Assembly (NCBI RefSeq): GCF_000515415.1
Contig: NZ_KI911783.1
Location: 6,249,831 to 6,313,830 of the forward strand
Reading direction: 5' to 3'
Source: Bradyrhizobium sp. WSM1417
GTDB taxonomy: Bacteria > Pseudomonadota > Alphaproteobacteria > Rhizobiales > Xanthobacteraceae
DNA: 64,000 nucleotides
Shown here: positions 35,890 to 45,818 of the stretch, piece after piece
Numbering within the stretch: position 1 is the stretch's first letter
How the letters are laid out: the number at the start of each line of letters is the position of its first letter
The notes under the pieces: generated by a model
Seen by the model: only the letters and a program-made list of their open reading frames with translations
Told to the model about the DNA's origin: nothing
The model's database searches: none
Position numbers and translations under genes: made by a program

Positions 35890-35917
35890 GTCTGCGGAGC
35901 GGGATATCTCCGCAAAC
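35890..35917. promoter_or_regulatory. Inverted repeat upstream of the isomerase gene
   Basis: Perfect arms TGCGGAG and CTCCGCA are eight bases apart, extended outward by GT/AC after one mismatch. The element ends about 40 bases upstream of the isomerase start, where an operator would lie. No regulator gene is adjacent. Confidence 0.45.
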
Positions 35918-36471
35918 GAAATGTCCCCATCAAGACCGCGCGCGGTTCGCTTTATCACCTCTGGTAGCGCGACGTCGGCAGCCAGATTTCGAAAGCTTGT
36001 CCTGGACACGACGCTCTATCGATAAAATCCGAGAACGGCCTTGGTCTCGCGACATTCTTCTACGGTGGACCCGCCAATCACGCGTTCGACGCTAGCCCTG
36101 GGCGATTGGCAGAGCTAGCTCGGTTTCAAAAACAGTAAATCCAGCCTGGAAGTGGCGCAAACTTATGCGTCGGATAGGCTGGTGGTTCTCGTTCAATTGA
36201 GAGGCAACAAGGCAAGATGGGTAGCCTTCCCAACACAAAGTGATCGCTCCGAGTAACGGAAGTCTACCGCAAATAATGGGTCAGAATGGCAGCTGGTGCA
36301 TCGTCATGCCGACCCGTCCGTTCATCCCATTGCTCTGCAGCTGGCAGCAGCACTCGCTCGCGGCGCACCAAACGGGTGACTGTGACGCGCTGACCGGAGC
36401 TGCGTGGAAACGCAAGCCGTCGGCACTTAGCCGGAATGCTCATCAGCTTTTTCTGACGTCCCATAGCCGCC
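35918..36471. other. Intergenic stretch, no gene recognised
   Basis: Short reading frames on both strands look random and lack ribosome binding sites. The part next to the isomerase operon should contain its promoter. No repeat or RNA gene was recognised. Confidence 0.4.
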
Positions 36472-36680
36472 TTAGCCGGGCGGCGTTTTCGTTGTGTCGG
36501 CTCGGTTTGACCCGACGGGGGACACTTCCCCATCAAGCCATTCCTGCTCCTCGGCTAAAGCTCGCCACGCCTCTTCCATGCGCCGGCACCCCTTGCAAGC
36601 CGGACTATCCTTAGATGATTCCCCTCGGCCAGAGTTGCCCAGTTGTCTGCGTTCTCCTTGTAAATCTCTGATGGCTCCAT
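36472..36680 (-). pseudogene. Small conserved hypothetical protein, frameshifted
   Basis: The minus strand begins MEPSEIYKENADNWATLAEG with an AAGCATTACGCAGGAG leader. After a one-base loss near 36624 it continues CRRMEEAWRALAEEQEWLDG and ends TTKTPPG. Joined, the two halves resemble a family of about 60-residue helical proteins common in Bradyrhizobium (asparagine-cysteine N-terminus, R-M-E-x-A-W, E-Q-x-W-L-D-G C-terminus). In the present frame the product stops early, so it is probably dead. The family function is unknown. Confidence 0.5.
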
Positions 36681-37094
36681 CATTAGGCTCCTGCGTAATG
36701 CTTAGGAGAGGACTCTGAAAAAATGTGCTTTCGCCCGTCCCAGTTCGAAACCCGACGGTGACCAGCTAGAAAGCTTCAGCCGTCGAGGGGATCAGGTTCC
36801 CGGCACATCAATCGTCAAGGCATCGTATCGGCGATGATGACAAGGTTCTATTTCGAATGTCAGGACGGGCCGGGCTACGATCGACGAACACGGGGAGAGT
36901 GCTGGTCATGCGTCCTTTTCAGCGAGCTTGCGAAACTCGTCGGGCACCGAACGCGAGATGCCCCGCGCGGCGGAGCCATATCCGATGGCATCCCATCCAA
37001 GGCATCGAACTAGCCGTCAGTGTCCGCGCGGTCGACGCCCCCGCGATCGCGCCACTCGTCACCGTCGGAAGTAGCGGCGAGTCATTCAGCGAGA
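36681..37094. other. Intergenic stretch with a possible DUF6894-like remnant
   Basis: No intact gene is seen. At about 36835 on the plus strand a frame starts MMTRFYFECQDGPGYDRRTR. Its opening resembles the small DUF6894-type proteins of rhizobia, but the rest does not follow the family and the frame ends soon. This may be a decayed copy. The remaining sequence up to the aldo/keto reductase stop is unassigned. Confidence 0.25.
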
Positions 37095-38129
37095 TCAACT
37101 ACGGCCTGCCGGAACAGGCGCTTCCGATTGCAGCAGGGACGCGTCCTTGAGATCGCTCCAGAGCGCGGCTGGCACTGTGGTGGTCAGCGCTGCCACGTTC
37201 CGCTCGACCTCCTGCGCATTATGCGCCCCGAGGACCACGCTCGCGACCGCGGGATGACCGAGCGCAAAATGTAGAGCGGCCGTCGGCAGCGCCACGTCAT
37301 GAGCAGCGCAGACGCGCTGGATTTCGGCAACCTTCGAAAGGATCTGCGGCGGTGCGTCCTGATAATTGTACTTGGCGCCCTTGGTGGCGCCCGTCGCCAG
37401 AATCCCCGAATTGAACACGCCGCCGAGCAGCACCGCGATCCCCTGCTTCAGCGCCAGCGGCATGAACTCCTTGAGTGCTGGCTGCTCCAACAGCGAATAG
37501 CGCCCCGCGAGCAGCATCACCTCGAAGGATCCGGCCTGCGCAAAGCGCACGCCCATCTCGGCCTCGTTGATCCCGATCCCGATGCCCGCGACCACACCTT
37601 CGGAACGAAGTTTGTCGAGCGCTACATAGGCCCCGGACATCGCTTCGCGAAACCGGTCCTCGATCGCGTCCTTGCCGTGGGTCCACACATCGACATCATG
37701 GATTAGCAGCAGGTCGATCCGGTCGGTGCCAAGCCGCAACAGCGACTGCTCGATCGAGCGCATGGTCCCGTCATAGGAATAGTCGACGACGGCCCGGTGC
37801 GGCTGTCCGCCAATAAATCCGGACCGAGTCTCCGGCTGGTGAAACGGATCCATCCAGCGACCGGTCTTGGTGCAAAGCACCACATCCCTGCGCGGCACGC
37901 GTCGGAGCGCCGTTCCGCAGCGATGCTCCGACAGGCCGTTGCCATAGTGCGGCGATGTATCGAGCAGATTGATGCCGAGCTCGAAGGCGCGGCTCGCGGC
38001 GGCTATCGCAGTGTGGTCGTCGAGCTCGAGAAAGAGATCGCCGAGCGGTGCGGTTCCGAACCCGAGGATGGAGACTTCGAGACCGGTCCGGCCAAGTGTG
38101 CGGCGCGGCAAAGCTGATTGCGAAACCAT
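37095..38129 (-). CDS. Aldo/keto reductase, aldose 1-dehydrogenase type
   Basis: This 344-residue AKR begins MVSQSALPRRTLGRTGLEVS. It has GFGTAPLGDLF, the catalytic Asp/Tyr region INLLDTSPHYGNGLSEHRCG, Lys in VVLCTKTGRWMDP, His in DLLLIHDVDVWTHGKD, and a C-terminal cofactor part (VVLGAHNAQEVERNV). The pattern is closest to D-threo-aldose/L-fucose 1-dehydrogenases. The divergent SMP-30-type lactonase would hydrolyse the lactone such an enzyme makes. The longer upstream frame to 38258 overlaps the promoter region and is rejected. Confidence 0.86.
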   Translation of the reverse strand: MVSQSALPRRTLGRTGLEVSILGFGTAPLGDLFLELDDHTAIAAASRAFELGINLLDTSPHYGNGLSEHRCGTALRRVPRRDVVLCTKTGRWMDPFHQPETRSGFIGGQPHRAVVDYSYDGTMRSIEQSLLRLGTDRIDLLLIHDVDVWTHGKDAIEDRFREAMSGAYVALDKLRSEGVVAGIGIGINEAEMGVRFAQAGSFEVMLLAGRYSLLEQPALKEFMPLALKQGIAVLLGGVFNSGILATGATKGAKYNYQDAPPQILSKVAEIQRVCAAHDVALPTAALHFALGHPAVASVVLGAHNAQEVERNVAALTTTVPAALWSDLKDASLLQSEAPVPAGRS

Positions 38130-38330
38130 GGGGGATTGCTCTTCCTTCTCCGCGCCTTGATCGCGCGCTTGTCTCATTGCAGCGACGCGCAGCGTATGTA
38201 TTTGCGGTCGGGTGTCAACGCGCGGATTGCGGGCCTCGTACAAGACTATTCCGCTCATACATTCGGGTTGCTAAGAAAAGCGGAACCGGCACGCGGGCAC
38301 TTCATGACCTGCGGCAACGAAGGAGGAACG

Positions 38331-39230
38331 ATGCTCCCCTATGTCACGCACGATCCACGCTTTGCCCGCCTGGTCTTTGGTCACGCCAATCTCGAAAAAC
38401 TCACCAGCGGCTGCCGCTGGGCCGAAGGACCCGCTTACTTTCCGGCCGGCCGCTATTTGATCTGGTCCGACATTCCGAACAACCGCATGATGCGCTTCGA
38501 CGAGACGGATTCATCGGTGTCGGTGTTCCGCTCGCCGAGCTTCAACTCGAACGGCAACACGACCGATCACGAGGGGCGGCTGGTCACTTGCGAGCACTTC
38601 ATGCGCCGCATCACCCGGACCGAGCATGACGGCTCCGTCACGGTGCTTGCCGAGCAGTTCGAAGGGCGTCGGCTGAACTCGCCCAACGATGTCGTGGTGA
38701 AATCGGACGGCTCGATCTGGTTTTCGGATCCGACCTACGGCATCGACAGCGATTACGAGGGCCGGCAGACCAAATCCGAGATTGGCGCCTCCAACGTGTA
38801 CCGGATCGATCCAACGGGCGGCGAGATCAGCCTCGCGGTCTCTGACCGCGTGCAGCCGAACGGGTTGGCGTTCTCGCCAGACGAGAAGCTGCTTTATGTC
38901 GCCGATACCGGCGCGACCCACGTCGACGGGCTGCCCGCGACGATCTGGTCCTACAAGGTGCAGGGAAACAAGGTCGCTGAGCCCTCGCTGTTTTCCACCT
39001 GCCCCGACGGGCTCTATGACGGATTTCGCTGCGACATCCATGGCAACATCTGGACGTCGGCGGGACGGAGCGTGTTCTGCTACGGGACCGACGGGACGCA
39101 TATCGGCACGATCCCGATCGGTGAGATCGTGGCGAATGTCTGTTTCGGGGGCCCACGGCGCAACCGCCTGTACATTTGCGGACAGACCTCGTTGTATTCG
39201 ATCTTCCTCAATACGCGCGCGGCCGTGTAA
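38331..39230 (+). CDS. SMP-30/gluconolactonase family lactonase
   Basis: This 299-residue six-bladed propeller begins MLPYVTHDPRFARLVFG, with an ideal AGGAGG four bases before the ATG. Family motifs are CRWAEGPAYFPAGRYLIWSD (metal-binding Glu), FEGRRLNSPNDVVVKSDGSI (Asn/Asp site), WFSDPTYGIDSDYEGRQ, VQPNGLAFSPDEKLLYVADT and DGLYDGFRCDIHGNIWTSAG (Asp site). Members hydrolyse aldonolactones using a divalent metal. The upstream frame from 38118 is antisense to the AKR start and not used. It is the only plus-strand gene between two minus-strand catabolic operons. Confidence 0.92.
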   Translation: MLPYVTHDPRFARLVFGHANLEKLTSGCRWAEGPAYFPAGRYLIWSDIPNNRMMRFDETDSSVSVFRSPSFNSNGNTTDHEGRLVTCEHFMRRITRTEHDGSVTVLAEQFEGRRLNSPNDVVVKSDGSIWFSDPTYGIDSDYEGRQTKSEIGASNVYRIDPTGGEISLAVSDRVQPNGLAFSPDEKLLYVADTGATHVDGLPATIWSYKVQGNKVAEPSLFSTCPDGLYDGFRCDIHGNIWTSAGRSVFCYGTDGTHIGTIPIGEIVANVCFGGPRRNRLYICGQTSLYSIFLNTRAAV

Positions 39231-39263
39231 GGGAAAGGGCGGCGCGGGCCTTAGGCGGGCCAT

Positions 39264-40223
39264 CTAGCTCGTGACGCGTTCGCCCCGCCCATAGACGAGC
39301 AGCATGAAGATGATAACGAGACCATAGATCACCTGGCGGCCCGCCTCCGGCATCTCCATGATCGACAATACACTGTTCAAGAGCACGATCAGGACGACGC
39401 CGATCAGCGTGCCGAGATAGCGGCCGCGGCCGCCGAGGATGTTGGTGCCTCCAATCACGACGGCGGCGATCGAGGGCAGCAGATAGGCGTCTCCCATGCC
39501 TTGATAGGCCTTGGTGGAATAGCCGGCGAGCAGCACGCCCGCGAGCGCGGCAGCAAGGCCGCAGAGCACGAAGCAGACCACCGTGACGCGGCGCGTGTTG
39601 ACGCCGGCGAGATAGGCCGCCGCCTCCTTGTTGCCGATGGCGTAAATGTAGCGGCCGAGCGACATGCGCTGCAGGGTGACGACCACCAGCAGGGACACCG
39701 CGGCCCAGACGAACAGCGCGTTGGGAATGCCGAGCGTACGATCGCCCGCCAGCATCCGCATCAGGTCGGTCGCCCCGGTCTGCGGTGCGTAGCCGCCAGT
39801 ATGCGCGACCATCAGGCCGCGCATCACGGCATTCACGCCCAGCGTAAAGATCATCGAGGGGACCCGCAGATATGCGACCCCGACGCCGTTGACGAGCCCG
39901 ATCAGAACGCCGACCCCGAGCCCGACCGGAATTGCGAGAGGACCGCCGACCGAGGTCGCCATCATGGCCGCGGCGGCGAGCGTCCAGGGCACCGACAGAT
40001 CGATCTGCGCGATCAGGATCACGATCATCATGCCGGCCGAGACGATCCCGAGGAACGCACCGATCTGCAATTGCTGCAGCAGATAGGCCGGAGACAACAG
40101 GGGAGCGCTGCCGAAACGGGCGAACGTGTAAACCGTACCCGCGACGAGAATGACGACGATGAACAGCGCCGCAATCAGGATCGGGCGATCGTCGCGCGAG
40201 AGGCTGAATGAGGCAGCCGTCAT
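39264..40223 (-). CDS. Sugar ABC transporter permease, second
   Basis: This 319-residue BPD_transp_2 permease begins MTAASFSLSRDDRPILIAAL and has about eight to ten membrane segments. The characteristic IAQIDLSVPWTLAAAAMMAT, LPSIAAVVIGGTNILGGRGR and LNSVLSIMEMPEAGRQVIYG are present. Its ATG overlaps the first permease stop (ATGA). The two permeases form a heterodimer with the tandem ATPase. It is the last gene of a four-gene importer operon, whose first gene (the binding protein) carries an internal stop. Confidence 0.9.
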   Translation of the reverse strand: MTAASFSLSRDDRPILIAALFIVVILVAGTVYTFARFGSAPLLSPAYLLQQLQIGAFLGIVSAGMMIVILIAQIDLSVPWTLAAAAMMATSVGGPLAIPVGLGVGVLIGLVNGVGVAYLRVPSMIFTLGVNAVMRGLMVAHTGGYAPQTGATDLMRMLAGDRTLGIPNALFVWAAVSLLVVVTLQRMSLGRYIYAIGNKEAAAYLAGVNTRRVTVVCFVLCGLAAALAGVLLAGYSTKAYQGMGDAYLLPSIAAVVIGGTNILGGRGRYLGTLIGVVLIVLLNSVLSIMEMPEAGRQVIYGLVIIFMLLVYGRGERVTS

Positions 40224-41324
40224 CGAAACAGCTCCAACGTGTTCTTGACGCGCAGCATACCCAACGCGCCGATGCTGACGGCAGCAAGGAGGATCACGCC
40301 CTCGAACAGCGGCTGGAGAAGAGGGGCAATGTCGAAAATACGGAAGAAGAAGGAAATCACGCGCAAGACCATGGCGCCGAAGATCGACCCGATCGCACTG
40401 CCGGTTCCGCCCAGCAGCGAAGTGCCGCCGATCACCACGGAGGCGATCGAGTTGAGCGTATAGGCGCCGGCCTGCGGAATGTCGGCATTTCCAGACGAAG
40501 TCTGGATCGCAAGGAAGAGACCGCCGCAGCCGGCGAAGAAGCCCGCGAGCGTGAAGGCGGCGATCTTGGCGCGCTCGATCGGAAGGCCGGACATATAAGC
40601 CGCGCCCTCGGCCGAGCCGATCGCATAGACGGCGCGGCCGAGAACGGAGCGGCGGAACGGCACCCATACCAGCAGCGGAATGAGAACGAGAAGCACGAAG
40701 GCCACCGGGATCCAGGCGAACGGCGCAAACCAGGCAGCCGCGCCATCGTCGAAGATGTGCACGGTCGAGGCGAAATCGCCGAGCGAGTTGGTCAGCGCCC
40801 AGTTCAGGTCAACATCGATCTTGCCGCCCGGCGTCGGACGCAGGAAAAGCGCGATGCCGATGTAGACCGCGCCGGTCGCAAGCGACGCGATGATCGGCTG
40901 GATGCGCCCATAGACGACGACGCAACCATTGATAAAGCCGGCAGCCGCGCCGATCGCAAGGCACACGGCGATCCCCAGCAGAATGCCGCTGACGCCGCCC
41001 GGAAAGGTGCCGAGGCCGAGATGCACGCCGAACATGTCGAGATGCAGCGGCGCACCACCTGCCGCACCGGTCAGGAGGTAGCTCGCAAAGCAGCCGACCA
41101 TGGTCATGACTGCTCCGACGGAGAGATCAAGGCCCGACATTAAGACCGGCACTGTCTGCGCCATCGCCAGCATGGCGAGCGCAAAGATTTCGTCGCCATT
41201 CTGCACCAGCACGGCGGAGGAGAAACCGCGGGGATGCGCGGCGTTGTAGAAAATATAGAGCGCACAGAACAACAGGATGGCGGTGACCAGACCGATGTTC
41301 TGGCGGATCCTGATCGCGAGATCG

Positions 41325-41332
<8 letters not shown>
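40220..41332 (-). CDS. Sugar ABC transporter permease, first
   Basis: This 370-residue BPD_transp_2 permease starts at ATG 41332 (MLDDLAIRIRQNIGLVTAIL), overlapping the ATPase stop by eight bases; GTG at 41365 is an alternative. It contains MSGLDLSVGAVMTMVGCFAS and LNSIASVVIGGTSLLGGTGS, the conserved loops of this permease class. About ten hydrophobic segments are visible. Operon position and pairing with a second permease match importers that use two different permeases. Confidence 0.9.
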
Positions 41333-42866
<1,534 letters not shown>

Positions 42867-42887
42867 GCCCGGGCCTTCACGCGACGG

Positions 42888-42909
42888 CGGCCCGGCGAAT
42901 GCCGGGCCG
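42888..42909 (-). terminator. Hairpin after the interrupted binding-protein gene
   Basis: A perfect 9-bp GC-rich stem (CGGCCCGGC and GCCGGGCCG) with loop GAAT lies between the binding-protein stop and the ATPase start. No T tract follows. It is in the same place as the hairpins after the other two binding-protein genes in this window, suggesting transcript processing or partial termination. Confidence 0.55.
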
Positions 42910-42932
42910 TGACAGGGACATCGCTGGAGCCG

Positions 42933-44063
42933 TCACTGGGTGTTCTTCTCGCTCTGCGACATGATCTCCGGCGCAGTGAAGTTCACGCCGCACGGCGCGA
43001 ACTGATTTGGCGCAAAGAAGTTGGCATTGAGCTCAGGCCAGTAATTGGTGCCCGGCTTGAGATCCTTGTACGTCGCCACTGGAATCGGGATCGAGATCAG
43101 CTGCGGCATAATGTTGCCCTGCAGCGCCGAGATTGCCGCCTTGGTCGCGATCGCCACCAGCGCCGGCGACTGGCCGTAGGACATGCCCTTCAGTCCGTCC
43201 TTGGCGTGATCGGCGATCTGCTTGCGGTACTCGTTCTCGCCCTCGCCCGACATCGGCACAAAGGGATGCTTGGCAGCCATCAGCGCCTGCACGGTGCCGT
43301 CGGATCCGCCCTGGGTGAATACTCCATCGAAATGGCCATGCACAGCTAGCGCATCCGCAGTCACCTTCTGCGAGGTGCCGGTGTCCCAATTACCAACCAC
43401 CTCGGTGATTTTGAAGCTGTTGCCGGGCGATTCCATTACCTCGCGGAAACCGAGATGACGGTCGCGGTCGACGGAATTTCCCGGCAGGCCGCGGACTTCG
43501 AGGATGTCGCCGGATTTCTTGCCGCTTTCGTCGATCAGCCATTTGGCCGACATACGGCCCATTTCCTTCTGGTCCTCGTTGACCATCATCACCTTGTCGG
43601 TGTCGAGGACGTTGTCGAACGGCACCACCACGACGTTGTTCTTGTCGGCAAGACGGATGATGCGATCAAAACCATCGGGAGCGACCGCAATGGTAACAAT
43701 TGCGTCGAAGCCTTGGTTGATGAAGTCCTCCATCGCGCCAAGTTGCGCCGCCACATCGGTCCCGGTGGAAACGACCTTGAACTCCTTGATGTTCTCCTTG
43801 ATGCCCGGCTGATCGGCGAAAGCTTTGGCAGTCTTGACCATCTGGATGCGCCAGGTGTTGCCGACAAAACCGTTGACCAGCGCGATCCTCTAGGGGCCCG
43901 CCTTCTTGGGCCACTGAAAGAATTTGGTCTCGGACGACCATGGCTTGAAGCAGGCGGGGTCGGCGCCGGGGCCGGAGACGACCTTGGGACCTGCCAGAGC
44001 ACTCACCGATGACAACAGCAAGCCGGCGCAAGCCAGCCCCGCCAGACGAAGCATCCACACCAT
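42933..44063 (-). pseudogene. Sugar ABC transporter binding protein with in-frame amber codon
   Basis: One frame codes for a full-length binding protein of about 376 residues. It begins with a signal peptide (MVWMLRLAGLACAGLLLSSV ending SALAG) and ACFKPWSSETKFFQWPKKAG. After a TAG at 43890-43892 it continues RIALVNGFVGNTWRIQMVKT, GFDAIVTIAVAPDGFDRIIR, VRGLPGNSVDRDRHLGFREV and PFVPMSGEGENEYRKQ. A tyrosine would be expected at the stop. The rest is undamaged and an SD site (AGGGAGA) precedes the ATG, so the break is recent, a sequencing error or suppressed. Without it the operon's ATPase and permeases lack their own receptor. Confidence 0.85.
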
Positions 44064-44756
44064 GTCGTGTCTCCCTGAGCGTTTGTGTTCCACCCTAACG
44101 CGGCGCGTAGCCATGCCGGGAATTGACCTTCCCGTGCGCGTATCTCGCTAGGATCGCACGCAACTTGCGATGCTGACAAGCCAAGGGCGGACGCTCCGGC
44201 GGGAGACACGATCTGAACGCACGGCCAACCCACGACAATTGCGGGAAGCAGAAAACGTAACAATGACAGTCGGATGTTCGTCGGCGGCAAGCGATTGTGC
44301 AACAGCGAAGCTGGCCATGGCCGGCCTATCATGGTGGCATCCGCGCGCGTGACGAAAAAAATGACACTCAGGGAAAAGTGTGAATCGCTACGCGAAGCCG
44401 AACGAAGCCAGCTTGCTGAAGCTGGGTTTTGAAGCCAGAGGCTGGGACTACTTGCTTTCGTCCGGCGGGGTGGCCTGAAGCTCCTCCGCTGATATTATAG
44501 CTGTAGGAACGCCGATCGCTCGCAGCTCCTCACTCAGCAGTTCGAAGGCGAGATCAGGTATCGCACCGCGACGGTGGCTGGCGAACCTGTCACTTGCTTG
44601 ACACGTTCTGAAGCGCCGGTCTCTAATGTCCTTCAAGGTCCTGCGGTTGGACAGGCAACACTTTCTGCCCCCAAGCAAGAACAGGCTCGACTGCCCCCAT
44701 CCAGCGACTGTCAGGTCACGGGTGCGGAATCCAAGATCGTTTCCTGGGAGGGAACA
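44064..44756. other. Divergent control region between two sugar importers
   Basis: About 690 bases separate two divergently transcribed binding-protein genes. It must contain both promoters. One candidate for the rightward operon is listed at 44598. On the minus strand 44448-44590 a frame ends FELLSEELRAIGVPTAIISA and looks mildly protein-like, but it has no start and runs into antisense of the next gene, so it is not called. No regulator gene is present here. Confidence 0.45.
44598..44627 (+). promoter_or_regulatory. Candidate sigma70-like promoter of the rightward operon
   Basis: TTGACA is followed after 18 bases by TCTAAT, about 130 bases upstream of the binding-protein ATG. The -35 hexamer is a consensus match and the -10 is weaker. 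The site is predicted by eye only. Confidence 0.4.
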
Positions 44757-45758
44757 ATGGACAGACGCCAGACGCTCAAGCTGATCGGTGGTACGGCCGC
44801 GTTGGCCGGTGCCGGTTTTCCGGGCTTCGCCTTTGCGCAAGCCCAAAAGGAAATGGTCACGGTCGTGAAGATCGCGGGAATTCCCTGGTTCAACGCACTT
44901 GAAAAGGGAATCCAGAAGGGTGCGAAGGATTTCAGCATTAATGCCACTATGGTTGGCCCGGCGAACGTCGATCCGGCACAGCAAGTAAAGCTCCTTGAGG
45001 ATCTGATTGCCAAGAAGGTCAACGTGATCGGCTTGGTGCCGCTCGATGTAAAAGTCTGCGAGCCCGTGCTGAAGCGCGCCCAGGCCGCCGGAATCAAGGT
45101 CATCACGCATGAGGGTCCGGAACAGGAAGGCCGTGACTGGAATGTGGAATTGATCGACTCCGTTCGCTTCGGCGAGGTGCAGATGGAACGTCTCGCCAAG
45201 GACATGGGCGGCGAAGGTGATTATGTGGTCTACGTCGGGACTCTTACGACGCCACTTCACAACAAATGGGCCGATGCCGCGATTGCCTACCAGCAGAAGA
45301 ATTTTCCAAAAATGAAGCTCGTCGCCGACCGCTTCCCTGGCGCCGACGAGATCGACACCAGCCAGCGCACGACGCTCGACGTGATCAAGGCCTATCCCAA
45401 CCTGCGTGGTATTCTCGGCTTCGGTTCGAATGGACCAATCGGGGCCGGAAATGCTGTACGTCAGCAACGTCTTGGCAAGAAGATCGCCGTTGTCGGGACC
45501 GTGCTGCCAAGCCAGGCGAAGTCGCTTATCGCGGATGATACGATCCGCGAAGGTTTCCTGTGGAATCCTACGGATGCGGGTTACGCGATGGTCGCGGTGG
45601 CCAAACTCGTGCTCGATGGCAAGCCGATCACGGATGGCGTCGATGTACCCGGCCTTGGCAAGGCGGCCGTCGACGTTGCAGGAAAGCAGATCAAGGTGGA
45701 CAAGATCATGCGCATCAACAAGGAAACCATCGACGGTCTGATCGCCGGAGGGCTCTAG
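44757..45758 (+). CDS. Sugar ABC transporter binding protein, LsrB/RhaS-like, Tat-type signal
   Basis: This 333-residue periplasmic binding protein begins MDRRQTLKLIGGTAALAGAG, with a twin-arginine-like RRxTLK motif before the hydrophobic region, and AQA as a likely cleavage site. The body has VVKIAGIPWFNALEKGIQKG, KLLEDLIAKKVNVIGLVPLD, GIKVITHEGPEQEGRDWNVE and LRGILGFGSNGPIGAGNAVR, typical of autoinducer-2/rhamnose-type receptors. GGGAGG lies six bases before the ATG. It is the first gene of a six-gene operon ending in a kinase and an aldolase. A 6-deoxysugar or small ketose is a reasonable ligand guess. Confidence 0.9.
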   Translation: MDRRQTLKLIGGTAALAGAGFPGFAFAQAQKEMVTVVKIAGIPWFNALEKGIQKGAKDFSINATMVGPANVDPAQQVKLLEDLIAKKVNVIGLVPLDVKVCEPVLKRAQAAGIKVITHEGPEQEGRDWNVELIDSVRFGEVQMERLAKDMGGEGDYVVYVGTLTTPLHNKWADAAIAYQQKNFPKMKLVADRFPGADEIDTSQRTTLDVIKAYPNLRGILGFGSNGPIGAGNAVRQQRLGKKIAVVGTVLPSQAKSLIADDTIREGFLWNPTDAGYAMVAVAKLVLDGKPITDGVDVPGLGKAAVDVAGKQIKVDKIMRINKETIDGLIAGGL

Positions 45759-45789
45759 ACCGGCACCGGTTTAGTCGCCTCACCGCGCT

Positions 45790-45818
45790 GCATTCCCGGC
45801 CCTTCGGGTCGGGAATGC
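45790..45818 (+). terminator. Intercistronic hairpin after the binding-protein gene
   Basis: The arms GCATTCCCGGCCC and GGGTCGGGAATGC form a 13-bp stem with one G-T wobble around a three-base loop, 31 bases after the binding-protein stop. No T tract follows. It covers the first possible ATG (45815) of the ATPase gene, so it may also limit ATPase translation or show that a later start is used. Confidence 0.6.

Noticed and set aside
44448..45467. 339-codon frame on the minus strand
   Set aside because: It is mostly antisense to the LsrB-like binding protein. Only its last 45 codons lie in the intergenic region, without a start of their own.
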